Source: Methanobacteriota archaeon (GTDB lineage Archaea > Halobacteriota > Methanosarcinia > Methanotrichales > Methanotrichaceae). From it: 64,000 bases of DNA. Location: assembly GCA_029553285.1 (NCBI GenBank), contig JAKPCO010000077.1, forward strand, positions 87,659 through 151,658, given 5' to 3'. Made by a program: the position numbers and the translations under genes. The notes below the pieces were generated by a model that was not told the DNA's origin, made no database searches, and worked only from the letters and a program-made list of their open reading frames with translations. Of the stretch, positions 46,632 to 55,943 are shown piece by piece; positions within the stretch are counted from its first letter, which is position 1; each line of letters opens with the position of its first letter.

Positions 46632-46834
46632 GGTATCCCCACATCCGAAGTGTAAAGACCACAGGCCATGCCGACATGTGACTCTACTGAGTAATATAGC
46701 TATCTGGATGGTCTGGATAACTCATGTGGGGACGCGGTGGAGATGAGGCTCGAGGCCGAATGGAAGAGATGCGAAAACATGCCCTGGGCGTGGGCTCTGT
46801 AGAGGTGCTGCAGAGCAGTGCGATTATCCGGCAA

Positions 46835-47068
46835 TCACCTGAACCGCTCCTCGAACGGCATGGACCTGAGGTAGAACTGCCTGGCATGGACCAGGAGGTC
46901 CAGGAGGTAGGAGTAGTTCTCTGCGACCACAGAGATGGACTCATCGCCCACCGACCACTCAACCCCCTCATAGAGATCCGCGAGAGGCCTCCAGAACTCA
47001 GCCGGCTCGAACTCCATCCTGTATTTATGCCTGTCCGTGAAGCTCAGGTGTATCCTCTTATCACTCAT
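46835..47068 (-). CDS. Small conserved-looking protein in translation operon, unknown
   Basis: A 77-residue soluble protein ([20 protein letters not shown], later [27 protein letters not shown]) with strands followed by a helix. I do not recognise a family. The ATG overlaps the aIF2-beta stop as ATGA, so it is translated with the L10e/aIF2-beta genes and may be linked to translation. About 200 bases then separate it from gatC. Confidence 0.65.
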   Translation of the reverse strand: MSDKRIHLSFTDRHKYRMEFEPAEFWRPLADLYEGVEWSVGDESISVVAENYSYLLDLLVHARQFYLRSMPFEERFR

Positions 47069-47691
47069 GCCTTGCCCTTCCGCTCAACGATCTCAGCAAA
47101 AGCAAGCGTCCCGCTTATCTTCTTCACCTTGGCCTTGACGATCTCGCCCTTCGATGTGTTCGGCACGAAGATCAGGTACTTGTCCACCTTGGCTATGCCG
47201 TCGCCCTTGCTCCCCACAGACTCGATTCTGAGCTCGTAGGTCTCGCCCTCCTCTATGACATCCCTGGCCACGACCGCCTTGGCCTTCCGCTTCTTTACAG
47301 GCCTGTGTGCCCCACACGCGTCGCATTTCAGCATCAGAACGCGATCACTTTTTATGAGATGCGTATCAGGGAGCTTGCACTCTGAGCAAATAACATACTC
47401 ATCTACATAGGCCGCGATCTGGTTCTGGATCGCCTGCTCTGTGAACTTTCCCTGAAAGATGCCGCGATGCCCCTCGATCTTTCCAGCGGTGCCCAGCTCC
47501 TGGAGAAGGAACTTCATCAGGTGGTCAGGATCTCTGTTCAGAGCATCAGCTATGGCTGAGAAGTTATCGAGCACGGTCGTCTTGCCCTCGTAGAATATCC
47601 TGGGCACAGGGATCTGAAACCGCTCCTTTGTGCCCTTGGCGGCGGGCATGGATCGCATCGCCCGCTCAAGTCCTTCTATATAGTCCTCCAA
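47065..47691 (-). CDS. Translation initiation factor aIF2-beta with TRAM domain
   Basis: The 208-residue protein has the aIF2-beta core ([48 protein letters not shown]) and a zinc finger CSEC to CDAC. A C-terminal TRAM domain (about 145-205, [27 protein letters not shown]) is also seen in some archaeal versions. aIF2 delivers initiator tRNA. The start appears to be TTG with GGTGA seven bases upstream; the first ATG in frame is twelve codons in and would remove conserved sequence. It lies 13 bases after the L10e gene. Confidence 0.92.
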   Translation of the reverse strand: MEDYIEGLERAMRSMPAAKGTKERFQIPVPRIFYEGKTTVLDNFSAIADALNRDPDHLMKFLLQELGTAGKIEGHRGIFQGKFTEQAIQNQIAAYVDEYVICSECKLPDTHLIKSDRVLMLKCDACGAHRPVKKRKAKAVVARDVIEEGETYELRIESVGSKGDGIAKVDKYLIFVPNTSKGEIVKAKVKKISGTLAFAEIVERKGKA

Positions 47692-47704
47692 GCCTGGTCA
47701 CCGT

Positions 47705-48202
47705 TCAGGAGCCCACGATGATCTGGACCGGCGAGGGCAGCTTGTGTCCGGCCCTCCGGAGGGCTGTCTTGGCCTCCTCGATGTGCTCGGGGTGCACACC
47801 CAGCGTGAATATCCGCTGTCCGGGGTAAACCTGTGCCGCTGTGCCGACAGGCTTCCCGAATGCGCGACGCATGCCGCTGGAGACGCGGTCCGCGCCCGCG
47901 CCTGTCGCCTGCTTGTTCTCCCGTATGACGTGGTGCGGATACACTCTCAGCTTTAGATGGAAATCGTTCCTGCCAACTGTCTTGAGAAGATAACGGTTTG
48001 CAGCAACCCTTGCTGCCTCGAGTGCAGTGTGTCTTATCTGACATGGCTCTCTCACAACGAGAGATAGCTTCACAGGAAAGTTCTCCGTGAGGTTCCCCAT
48101 GTCGTAGTGAACGACCTTGCTCCCAGGGACGCCTCCGATGTACTCCCTGCGTGTGTAAGGCCGCTCGATCCTTCTGTACATGCTTCCAGGTTTTCGCGCC
48201 AA
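47705..48202 (-). CDS. rpl10e: Large-subunit ribosomal protein L10e (uL16)
   Basis: The 165-residue protein begins [26 protein letters not shown] and contains [23 protein letters not shown] and [16 protein letters not shown], all typical of archaeal L10e. The only start consistent with the family is TTG, with a strong GGAGGAG site. The promoter TATA box is probably CTTATAAAC about 50 bases upstream. It heads an operon with aIF2-beta. Confidence 0.95.
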   Translation of the reverse strand: MARKPGSMYRRIERPYTRREYIGGVPGSKVVHYDMGNLTENFPVKLSLVVREPCQIRHTALEAARVAANRYLLKTVGRNDFHLKLRVYPHHVIRENKQATGAGADRVSSGMRRAFGKPVGTAAQVYPGQRIFTLGVHPEHIEEAKTALRRAGHKLPSPVQIIVGS

Positions 48203-48269
48203 ATAACACTCCTCCGATGAGCTTGATACCTGCTACCTGCCACCCACTAGTTTATAAGTCTTAGTATCC

Positions 48270-48352
48270 GAGACGCTCTGGCAGATCATCCGGCTTTGTG
48301 AAAAAATCCGCTCCGGGTCGCGTGCTGTGAGATCCTCCTGCCAGAGCGTCTC
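48270..48352. repeat. Long inverted repeat, possible terminator or structured RNA
   Basis: Perfect 15-base arms, GAGACGCTCTGGCAG at 48270-48284 and its complement at 48338-48352, enclose about 53 bases. It lies between the end of the large surface-protein gene and the L10e promoter. On the minus strand the loop contains a T6 run. Whether it ends transcription or is an RNA in its own right is open. Confidence 0.5.
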
Positions 48353-48468
48353 ATACACATGCAGAGCCAGGGGATCTTGACCACTCAACTGAAGACAGGG
48401 GCCTCCGCTATTCTCCACCCAGGGAGATCAGCGGACTACCCGCATGAGCCCGCTTCATGGATCGTCAT

Positions 48469-51400
48469 TCACCTGAACTCCAGCCTGCACTCCTTTGTGA
48501 CCTCCATCAGGTACGCCCTTCCCGGCTCCATCGGCTCGTCCATCTTCAGCGGCTTCCAGTCGTCGTCCTCGTACTTCCACATGAACGCTGAGATCAGACC
48601 CTTCTCGACCGCCTCTGAGAAGCTGTACCGCCGGTGCTCTGTGTTGACGGTGATGTTCATGGGAGCAAGCGATTCGTTCACAGGCAGCCCGACCAGATTC
48701 CAGCCGGGTCTCAGCTTGAGCCTGTAAGGTCGCTCCACAGGCTTGCCGGAGATCTTCATGGTGAAATCATCATAGCTATCGATTATGTAGCCCATTCCCG
48801 GCTCGAGGGTTGTTATGTTTGTAATCACCGAGTCCTTCAGCGAGTAGCTCCAGGCGTCATCTGTCACCGTGAATATTCCCCGGTACGGCTTGCCCTTGAT
48901 GTACTTCTCCACGCGCGGATCCTTGGGCTTGACGTAAATCGAGATCGCATTCCAGCCGGCGGTGATGTTTATGATCTGGACCTCCTCGGGGACGATGCGG
49001 TATTCCACTGAGAAGCTCCTCGTATCTCCGAGCCGCGGGTTGATGAGAGGCCACATCACACGCTTGTGTTCTCCTGATACATCCTCCGCATGCCACACGA
49101 CCCTGGACCCTTCTTTGACCACGACATCCTCCGCATCCCTGGGGAGGAGCACCTCAGCTATGATTGCAGGAGGCGCGTTGAGGCTGATCTCCCCGTCAGT
49201 GCTGTCAACGCCGAACCAGTAGAGCCAGTCCGTGGCCTGCTCTGAGATGGGGGAGACGGAGACTGCAACAGTATCGTTGCCCTCAACCTCCTCCACCCTG
49301 TATGGGAGCTCCGGTGTCTTCGGGAGATACGGCCTGAACTCAGGATCGCCGAAGAGCATGAAGCTGCTCGCGGTCTGGTTCATCATCTCCTTCATGGAGT
49401 ACTCCCACGGAGGCAGCATCTCCTCTATCCTATCGAAGGATATCTTCTCCGCGCCCTTCATCTTCATGATGTACAGGTTCTCGGCCCGGCTCAGGGCCTC
49501 GCCCGCGGTTGCATTCTCGAACACCAGCGCCTGGTAGAAGCGCTTGTTGTAGTCCTCTGAGACGTATATCCACACAAGCGCGGACGATCCCACATATCCC
49601 ACGGCTCCAGCCCTGACAAACGCGAGGGCTATCGAGTCGTCAAGCCTCATTGGTATGTACATCTCCGTGCCGCTCACGTTGATGCTGAACCCTTTAAGCC
49701 GGGAGCTCAGACATGAGTTGCTCGTTGTGAGCTGCGGAGCGAGAACGAACTGCTTGACCTGTGTCTCATCCAGGAATGAGTCTGTCATCACCCAGCTCGA
49801 GAGAGCCCACCCCTTCTCTGAACCATGATGATCGAAGTGGACTATCCCCACGCCATTGTTCATGAATGCCGAGACCCTCTGGAATGTCGCCTCCTCCCAT
49901 CGCAGGTCTCTCGAGTTCAGGCCGGCGTCCGCAAGATACTCCTTTATCCTGATCGGCACGGGGCTCCAGGGCCACTCAACAGGCGTGGCAACAACAAGCG
50001 ATGTGTTCTTCCAGTTGCCCTGAAGCCTGTCGTAGCTCAGCGTCCTGGCAACCATCTGCGAGACGTCATATACGCTGAGACCTATGAACCGGCCGGTCGC
50101 CACCTCTGTGTAATTGTCGTCATCCATCTCTATCCTGTAGTCCCTGTAGATATCGTAGGAGAATGGATCCCCCTCAAACCCCTGCTTCAGGCCGGTCGTC
50201 GGGAATGGGAGCGATCCGGGGTCTCCAACCACCAGGAGGTACTCCGGTCTCAGATCCATCCCCTCCACGCTCTCGCGCAACCACTCCTCGACATCGCCGG
50301 GATCCACATACTGCGGGTCCTTCGCCACGTCCATCACTATGGCGCGCTTTGCTGCTGCAACCTGAATCGATGCCAGAGATAGCTTCGGCACCTTTGTGTG
50401 GCTGAACGCTGTCACGTTGTTCGGCGGCAGTGTCGACCTCACCTCTATGGTCATGTTCTTCGTCCGGTACTCTGTGCCGCCGCCGACCTCAATATTGAAC
50501 AACCAGCTTCCCGGCTCAGGCATCGGAAGAGCTACGCGGTATCCGTTCGACCTGGCGCTGAACCTCACGTAGCCTATCAGCCCGTGCGGGCTGTAGAGCC
50601 TGAGGGCTGTGTAGCTGTGCGGCTCGGTGACGTTCCATGTGACTATTGCGGTCCCGACGGGCATCTCTCCAGGGTACGTTATCTCCGAGACCGGCCCATC
50701 GTTCTCGGTCTTCACCGTGACGTTATCCTCAACGCCGGTGTATCTGACAGTGATGCCCCTGTCGAGAGGCTGCACCCATCCGGCATCCATGGGATGTAAA
50801 ACCACGACCTCCAAATTCAGAGAGACCGACTCGTCCGGGTCGATCTTCTCTAGATCCCAGGTGAGTATCGAGCCGTTGAAGAACGCGCCTGCTGGATCCG
50901 AGGGCTCTTTGGATATCGGGTCGGTGATCGAGAGCTTCCCCTTGTAGTATATCGGCATTCTCACATACCGACCGCTTGCGAACATGTCGACGAGGCTTAC
51001 CCCCTTCAGGGGCTCTGTGCCGGTGTTCCTGAGAGTTATGTTCATCCTCACGACCTCACCGGCCTCCTCTGAGGGGATGCTCGCAGGCGTGGTCTCGACA
51101 GTGATCCAGAGATCCTTGACGATCGCTCTCTTTATTTTGCTCTCCGGCTTTGGAGGTATAAGAGAGATGTCATGGCTGTTCGTCAGCACAATAAATCTGG
51201 CAGAATCGTTGCGCGCCCTCATCTCTCTCAGAAGAAGATCCAGATCGTATCTGTGGACTGTGAGGTTCATCTCCTCCAGACTCCTGACCACATCAGATGG
51301 CGCGTCCCCTGTGATGATCACATCTGTGCACCCAAGCCTCTCGATCTCCGAGAGCGTGGTGTTCGAGATGTTGGAGGAGAAGAAGAGAACAGGCCAGTTC

Positions 51401-52791
51401 AGGTAAGAGGCCACTGTCGCTGCCTGGATCCCTGCAGTGTAGTTCTCTCCGACCAGGACCGCGCCTGGGGAGTATCTCCACCGGCTGCTCACAAGCACCG
51501 CCAGCTCCTCGCTGTTATTGTATCTTATCGTATCATTGCATGCCCAGGAGACATCCCCGATGCCGAGCGTCCTCATGCCGAGCGCCTTTATGAGCCACTG
51601 AGCTGCCTTCGAGGGCGGCTCGAGCTCAGACCAGAGCGGTGTGTAAACGACGTTGTGCTCGAACAAGATGCCGCCACATCCTGATCTGATAAGACTCTCG
51701 ATGTAGTTCAGAGCGCCCTCGACGTTCTGCGTGGAGAGCATGTACTCGACGTAATCATCGCTGAGCCTCACATATACCGGCGTATCACTCACCCTGGCGG
51801 CGAGCTCCGCATCCTGCACCGGCACTGAGGAGATTATGACGAAGTCTGAGGTACCGGCGAGATCATGGAGATTGTAGCCCTTCGATTTGTCAAAGGGTTC
51901 GTCTATGGCGATGCCGAGCTCCACCGGGCCGAGATTTCTGGTTATATTCCGCGCCTCTTGCGCGATCTCCAGGACCTTCTGCTCCCTCCACGAGAGCCAC
52001 TTCTGGTAGTTGTAACCTGAGGACTTTATCCTCGTCAGGTCCAGCCCTGTATCTCTGTAGAATTCCTCCTTGCAGACATCGCAGAAGCAGTAGTCTTCTC
52101 CCTCGAAGCCGAACCTGTAGAGGACAACGCCATCAACCTTGTACTCATCTATGATCTCCTCGATCCTGGCGTAGAGATCCTCCCTGACATTGGGATTCAC
52201 GGGGCAGAGCAGAGAGCCCCGGTTTCCGTTTGCATCCAGAGAGTATCCGTCGATCTCTGTATCGTTCCCCTCCTCCAGGCTCTTCCTGAGCTCTAGACCG
52301 CTGAATGCATCGCGGATCATCCCGGCCAAGGTCGAATCGTTCGCATTTATCAGCGGGGCTGATGTCCACCTCCCCCCATCGCTTTCCGGCTCAAGGGACA
52401 CAGTCATGTACACCTTCATTCCCTGCTTCTGAGCGGTTTTGACGAGGGTCTTGACGTCCTCACCGGAGCCGTGGATCACCATAGCGGAGACGTTGCCAGA
52501 TATCATGGACTGGAGGATGGCGTCCATGCTGTACCTCTCAAGATCTGTGCCCTCCACCCAGCCAAGCCGCCTTCCGGTCTTCACCTCCCTCGGGAGTATC
52601 AGCATCGGCCTCACCACTGTGGTGTTCTCCTCGCTCCATGTCGAGAGCGGCACCGATGCCACAACAGCATGCCAGTCCTGTCCGCCGACGAGTATCATCT
52701 CATCGATATCTGATTTCGCCCCCCTCTCGAAGACAGCACCTGCCTGTGATACCAGAAGCAGTAGAAGAACTCCAAGACATATGGCGCGCAT
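48469..52791 (-). CDS. Giant secreted protein with TIM-barrel-like, CWB2-like and gingipain (C25) peptidase domains
   Basis: 1440 residues. A signal peptide (MRAICLGVLLLLLVSQAGA) is followed by an ILVGGQDWHAVVASVPL segment like the start of a cell-wall-binding CWB2 repeat. A glycosidase-like barrel comes next (about 150-440, with DGVVLYRFGFEGEDYCFCDVC), then a further CWB2-like part (AVLVGENYTAGIQAATVAS, TDVIITGDAPSDVV), Ig-like sandwiches, and a gingipain-type peptidase with likely catalytic His988 (HFDHHGSEKGW) and Cys1027 (TTSNSC). The C-terminus has two GWNAISIYV/GWNLVGLPV repeats. The start shares an A with the stop of the partner gene. It probably acts at the cell surface; the substrate is unknown. 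Confidence 0.8.
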   Translation of the reverse strand: MRAICLGVLLLLLVSQAGAVFERGAKSDIDEMILVGGQDWHAVVASVPLSTWSEENTTVVRPMLILPREVKTGRRLGWVEGTDLERYSMDAILQSMISGNVSAMVIHGSGEDVKTLVKTAQKQGMKVYMTVSLEPESDGGRWTSAPLINANDSTLAGMIRDAFSGLELRKSLEEGNDTEIDGYSLDANGNRGSLLCPVNPNVREDLYARIEEIIDEYKVDGVVLYRFGFEGEDYCFCDVCKEEFYRDTGLDLTRIKSSGYNYQKWLSWREQKVLEIAQEARNITRNLGPVELGIAIDEPFDKSKGYNLHDLAGTSDFVIISSVPVQDAELAARVSDTPVYVRLSDDYVEYMLSTQNVEGALNYIESLIRSGCGGILFEHNVVYTPLWSELEPPSKAAQWLIKALGMRTLGIGDVSWACNDTIRYNNSEELAVLVSSRWRYSPGAVLVGENYTAGIQAATVASYLNWPVLFFSSNISNTTLSEIERLGCTDVIITGDAPSDVVRSLEEMNLTVHRYDLDLLLREMRARNDSARFIVLTNSHDISLIPPKPESKIKRAIVKDLWITVETTPASIPSEEAGEVVRMNITLRNTGTEPLKGVSLVDMFASGRYVRMPIYYKGKLSITDPISKEPSDPAGAFFNGSILTWDLEKIDPDESVSLNLEVVVLHPMDAGWVQPLDRGITVRYTGVEDNVTVKTENDGPVSEITYPGEMPVGTAIVTWNVTEPHSYTALRLYSPHGLIGYVRFSARSNGYRVALPMPEPGSWLFNIEVGGGTEYRTKNMTIEVRSTLPPNNVTAFSHTKVPKLSLASIQVAAAKRAIVMDVAKDPQYVDPGDVEEWLRESVEGMDLRPEYLLVVGDPGSLPFPTTGLKQGFEGDPFSYDIYRDYRIEMDDDNYTEVATGRFIGLSVYDVSQMVARTLSYDRLQGNWKNTSLVVATPVEWPWSPVPIRIKEYLADAGLNSRDLRWEEATFQRVSAFMNNGVGIVHFDHHGSEKGWALSSWVMTDSFLDETQVKQFVLAPQLTTSNSCLSSRLKGFSINVSGTEMYIPMRLDDSIALAFVRAGAVGYVGSSALVWIYVSEDYNKRFYQALVFENATAGEALSRAENLYIMKMKGAEKISFDRIEEMLPPWEYSMKEMMNQTASSFMLFGDPEFRPYLPKTPELPYRVEEVEGNDTVAVSVSPISEQATDWLYWFGVDSTDGEISLNAPPAIIAEVLLPRDAEDVVVKEGSRVVWHAEDVSGEHKRVMWPLINPRLGDTRSFSVEYRIVPEEVQIINITAGWNAISIYVKPKDPRVEKYIKGKPYRGIFTVTDDAWSYSLKDSVITNITTLEPGMGYIIDSYDDFTMKISGKPVERPYRLKLRPGWNLVGLPVNESLAPMNITVNTEHRRYSFSEAVEKGLISAFMWKYEDDDWKPLKMDEPMEPGRAYLMEVTKECRLEFR

Positions 52792-54350
52792 CACGACACC
52801 TCCACTGAGAGGCCAGCTGCTTTGAGCGCTTCCACCGCTGAATCGCTCACGCCGCTTCCTATGATCGCTTTCTCCATACCTCTCGCCATCATGCTCTCCA
52901 TTGATGCCCTGATCGAATCTGTGAGCGCATCGCCACAGACAACCAGTGGCAGGCCTGAGCGCTTTGCGATCTGATATGATCTGAAGACATCCACCTCGCC
53001 CGGCCCTGAGACGACCACTGCCGTCTGGTTGGACCACATCCGGTCTGCGAGGATCCAGGAGGTCTCGGCGAGATCTGCGCCTGCGATCCTCGAGACGTTG
53101 AAGCCGGAGAGCTCAGACTCGATCTTTCTGCTCACCGTCGATTCATCGCCCAGTATGATCACATCCCTGTATGGGAGGAGACTGTCTCTGATATCCCTGG
53201 TCAACTCATCCCCCACCTGAATCACAGGCACGGTCGTGTTGTTTCCTGAGAGCAGAGAGGCAATGGCCGTGTACCTTGGATCAGCCGATGCGATTATCGC
53301 GAGCCCTGATGGCTCTATGGCCTCCAGATAAACAATCTCAGGCGGGAATGGCACGCCGTTCGAATCGACCATCCTGAAGACTATTGCGTATCCGGATGGC
53401 TCGGTCGCGATCAGAGAGAAGTTGGCAGATCCAAACCTGCCGTTGATGTCCAGAACCATGCTCGATGGCACGATCAGAAGAGATGGATCTGATACGGCAT
53501 CGACCGACACCCTGACGTTGTTCTCCAGAAAGAGGGTCAACCTGCCCTCATAGCTCCTGTTCACGACCACGCGCTTCGGGATATCTATCCTGACGTCATA
53601 ACCCTTGACCACAACCCCGACCTCTAGATTCACAGCGACACTGGCGTTCTTGGATCTGTTGCCCTGTGATTCCGCCACGATCCTCATTGAGCCGCTCCTT
53701 GCGTTCTCATCCACCTCAACCTCCAGCCTCAGAATATGGCTTGTTCCGGATGGGAGCGGGAGCGAGTATGGCATATCCACCTCCTCATCCCCATCGAAGA
53801 GCTTCGGGTGCCATCCCTCTGGGACCTCAGGAATGTACACCTCGATGAGATCCCTGAACCTGCCGGTGTTTCTCACCTCGAGATCGAACTCTGCAGGCTC
53901 ATCAGGGGTGACCTCTCCGCCTGCCTCCCTGGCATCGTTTATGTAGAGCCCGACGCTGTAGCTGTCCTTCTCGATGACGTTGAGGTTGAAGCTTATGGCT
54001 ATCGGAAGAGCAGGAGGCGCGGTCTCATCGAAGATGTAAAAGAATCCCGTGTACGATCCGGGCTTCGTCTCAGGAGGCGCCATGAAGAATATGTCCACAT
54101 CCATATCATCGCCAGGATCTATCGCTTTCTTCGGTATATCGATCATTATCATATCCTTCGCATCTCCACCCACAGAGGTGGCTCTTATCCTTGATACCGA
54201 CTCCTCGCCCGTGTTTGTAAGGGTCAGCGTCTTGTGTATGACCTCTCCAGGGTGGATCTCGATATCGAAACGCTCCCGATCCGGCTTCAGCTGGGCGGAG
54301 GCGATCCCGCTCAGAAGCAGCATGATGAGTATGAGGTAAATGGGCTTCAT
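52791..54350 (-). CDS. Secreted CWB2-domain protein with Ig-like domains, partner of the giant protein
   Basis: 519 residues. Signal peptide MKPIYLILIMLLLSGIASA, then Ig-like repeats (HPGEVIHKTLTLTNTGEESVSRI, DEPAEFDLEVRNTGRF) to about residue 340. The C-terminal 180 residues match cell-wall-binding CWB2 repeats: DVIILGDESTVSRKIESEL, RIAGADLAETSWILADRM and KAIIGSGVSDSAVEALKAAG. It overlaps the giant gene as TGATG, so both are translated together. It may anchor or shape the surface complex. The open frame upstream has no signal peptide and is rejected. Confidence 0.82.
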   Translation of the reverse strand: MKPIYLILIMLLLSGIASAQLKPDRERFDIEIHPGEVIHKTLTLTNTGEESVSRIRATSVGGDAKDMIMIDIPKKAIDPGDDMDVDIFFMAPPETKPGSYTGFFYIFDETAPPALPIAISFNLNVIEKDSYSVGLYINDAREAGGEVTPDEPAEFDLEVRNTGRFRDLIEVYIPEVPEGWHPKLFDGDEEVDMPYSLPLPSGTSHILRLEVEVDENARSGSMRIVAESQGNRSKNASVAVNLEVGVVVKGYDVRIDIPKRVVVNRSYEGRLTLFLENNVRVSVDAVSDPSLLIVPSSMVLDINGRFGSANFSLIATEPSGYAIVFRMVDSNGVPFPPEIVYLEAIEPSGLAIIASADPRYTAIASLLSGNNTTVPVIQVGDELTRDIRDSLLPYRDVIILGDESTVSRKIESELSGFNVSRIAGADLAETSWILADRMWSNQTAVVVSGPGEVDVFRSYQIAKRSGLPLVVCGDALTDSIRASMESMMARGMEKAIIGSGVSDSAVEALKAAGLSVEVS

Positions 54351-54647
54351 TAGGACCACACAGTGGCAACGATTTTCTTTCGCCTCACTCTTTCCATCAA
54401 GGTATAAAACAGTATCTAGAGTCGAGGATGCCCTGAAGATTTGGATCATGTGGATGCTGGAGAGGTTCGATCCTCTGCACAGAGCCAGCTTCTTAATATT
54501 TCCTTCGATGGGGTCCCGCTGCCCCCTGCACTTCCAGAAGGTGCTTTATGAGATGCCTCGCCTGCCCTTGCCTCCAAACGAAGAGATTATCTAGTGGGAC
54601 GCCAACCTGTATGTTTCAAAGGATTGAGGGGAGAAAAGGTCGTAGTC

Positions 54648-55718
54648 ATGATTTCGAAAGAGGAGATTTTGGAGATACTGAACGGGTATGATCTGAAGAA
54701 CATCACAATAGCCACGGTCTGCTCCCACAGCAGCCTCCAGATATTTCACGGCGCGAAACAGGAGGGCTTCCGGACGCTCGGCATATGCATAGGGCCGCCT
54801 CCGAGGTTCTATGATGCCTTCCCTCTTGCAAAGCCGGATGCATTTCTGTCGCTTGACAGCTATAAGGCCATGCTGGATGAGAGCGATCGTCTGATCGATG
54901 AGAACGCCATAATAATACCTCACGGCTCGATGGTGGAGTATCTCGGCATCCAGAACTTCGAGGCTCTGCCCGTCCCCACCTTCGGGAACCGGAGGTGTCT
55001 CGCCTGGGAGAGCGACCGCGAGATGGAGCGGGAGTGGCTTCTCAGGGCAGGTGTGAACGTCCCCATGAGGTTCGAGAGCGCCGAGCTGATAGACAGGCCT
55101 GTCATAGTCAAGTACCACGGCGCAAAGGGCGGGAAGGGGTTCTTCATAGCGAAGAACAAGGAGGAGTTCCAGTCGAAGATCCAGAGGGGACAGAAATACA
55201 CAATACAGGAGTTCATCTTAGGAACAAGATACTACATCCATTTCTTCTACTCTCCAATAAGGGAAAGGGGCTACCGTCTGCGGAGAGGCACGCTCGACAT
55301 GCTCGGTATCGACAGGCGTGTTGAATCAAACGCTGACGAGATATTCAGGATAGGATCCGTGAACGAGCTCGAGGCCGCAGGGATATACCCGAGCTTTGTC
55401 GTGACCGGGAACCTGCCGCTTGTTCTGAGAGAGTCGCTCCTCCCGAAGGTATTCGACCTGGGCGAGAGGGTCGTCGAGACGTCGATAGAGCTATTCGGCG
55501 GCATGATAGGTCCGTTCAGCCTCGAGACGATAGTGACCGATGACCTGGACTTCAAGGTCTTCGAGATATCTGCAAGGATCGTTGCAGGCACGAACCTCTT
55601 CATAAGCGGATCGCCGTATTCCGATCTCATTGAGAAAGGTCTCTCCACAGGGAGGAGGATCGCCCAGGAGATCGCTCTCGCAAGAAGCATGGGGGCGCTG
55701 GGAGAGGTCATAAGCTGA
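54648..55718 (+). CDS. purP: FAICAR synthetase PurP (formate-dependent)
   Basis: PurP makes 5-formaminoimidazole-4-carboxamide ribotide from AICAR, formate and ATP, the archaeal route to IMP. The 356-residue protein has the ATP-grasp features: VPTFGNRRCLAWESDREMEREWLLRAG, RPVIVKYHGAKGGKGFFIA, YTIQEFILGTRYYIHFFYSPI and VFEISARIVAGTNLFI. The ATG is chosen by family length with AAGGT upstream; the longer frame adds 18 unrelated residues. Confidence 0.95.
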   Translation: MISKEEILEILNGYDLKNITIATVCSHSSLQIFHGAKQEGFRTLGICIGPPPRFYDAFPLAKPDAFLSLDSYKAMLDESDRLIDENAIIIPHGSMVEYLGIQNFEALPVPTFGNRRCLAWESDREMEREWLLRAGVNVPMRFESAELIDRPVIVKYHGAKGGKGFFIAKNKEEFQSKIQRGQKYTIQEFILGTRYYIHFFYSPIRERGYRLRRGTLDMLGIDRRVESNADEIFRIGSVNELEAAGIYPSFVVTGNLPLVLRESLLPKVFDLGERVVETSIELFGGMIGPFSLETIVTDDLDFKVFEISARIVAGTNLFISGSPYSDLIEKGLSTGRRIAQEIALARSMGALGEVIS

Positions 55719-55803
55719 ATGGATGGCACGTCTGCCTCTGCCGTATCCCCATGGATGTGAAGGTGAACGCCAACCAACCGGTGCCGTGCGATCCTTTCCC
55801 TGG

Positions 55804-55858
55804 CAGCATGCACTGAGCAGATATCAATCTGCCCAGGATATCTGCTCATTACATGCTG
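55804..55858. repeat. Strong imperfect palindrome (hairpin)
   Basis: Arms of 22 bases, with 20 matching, enclose an 11-base loop. The inner perfect part is TGAGCAGATATC/GATATCTGCTCA, and outer arms are CAGCATG/CATGCTG. It lies between purP and the tandem-SIS gene. It could be a terminator, a small RNA or a repeat element. Confidence 0.55.
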
Positions 55859-55943
55859 GTCGGTATTTTCTGGACCTCTGTCTTCTTTGATATCTGGGCA
55901 CAGGAAAAGCTTATCTTCAGACATCCTCATAGCAGGGTCCACC

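Noticed and set aside
52791..53037. N-terminal extension of the giant surface protein
   Set aside because: It lies inside the partner gene in another frame; the signal peptide at the inner ATG decides the start.
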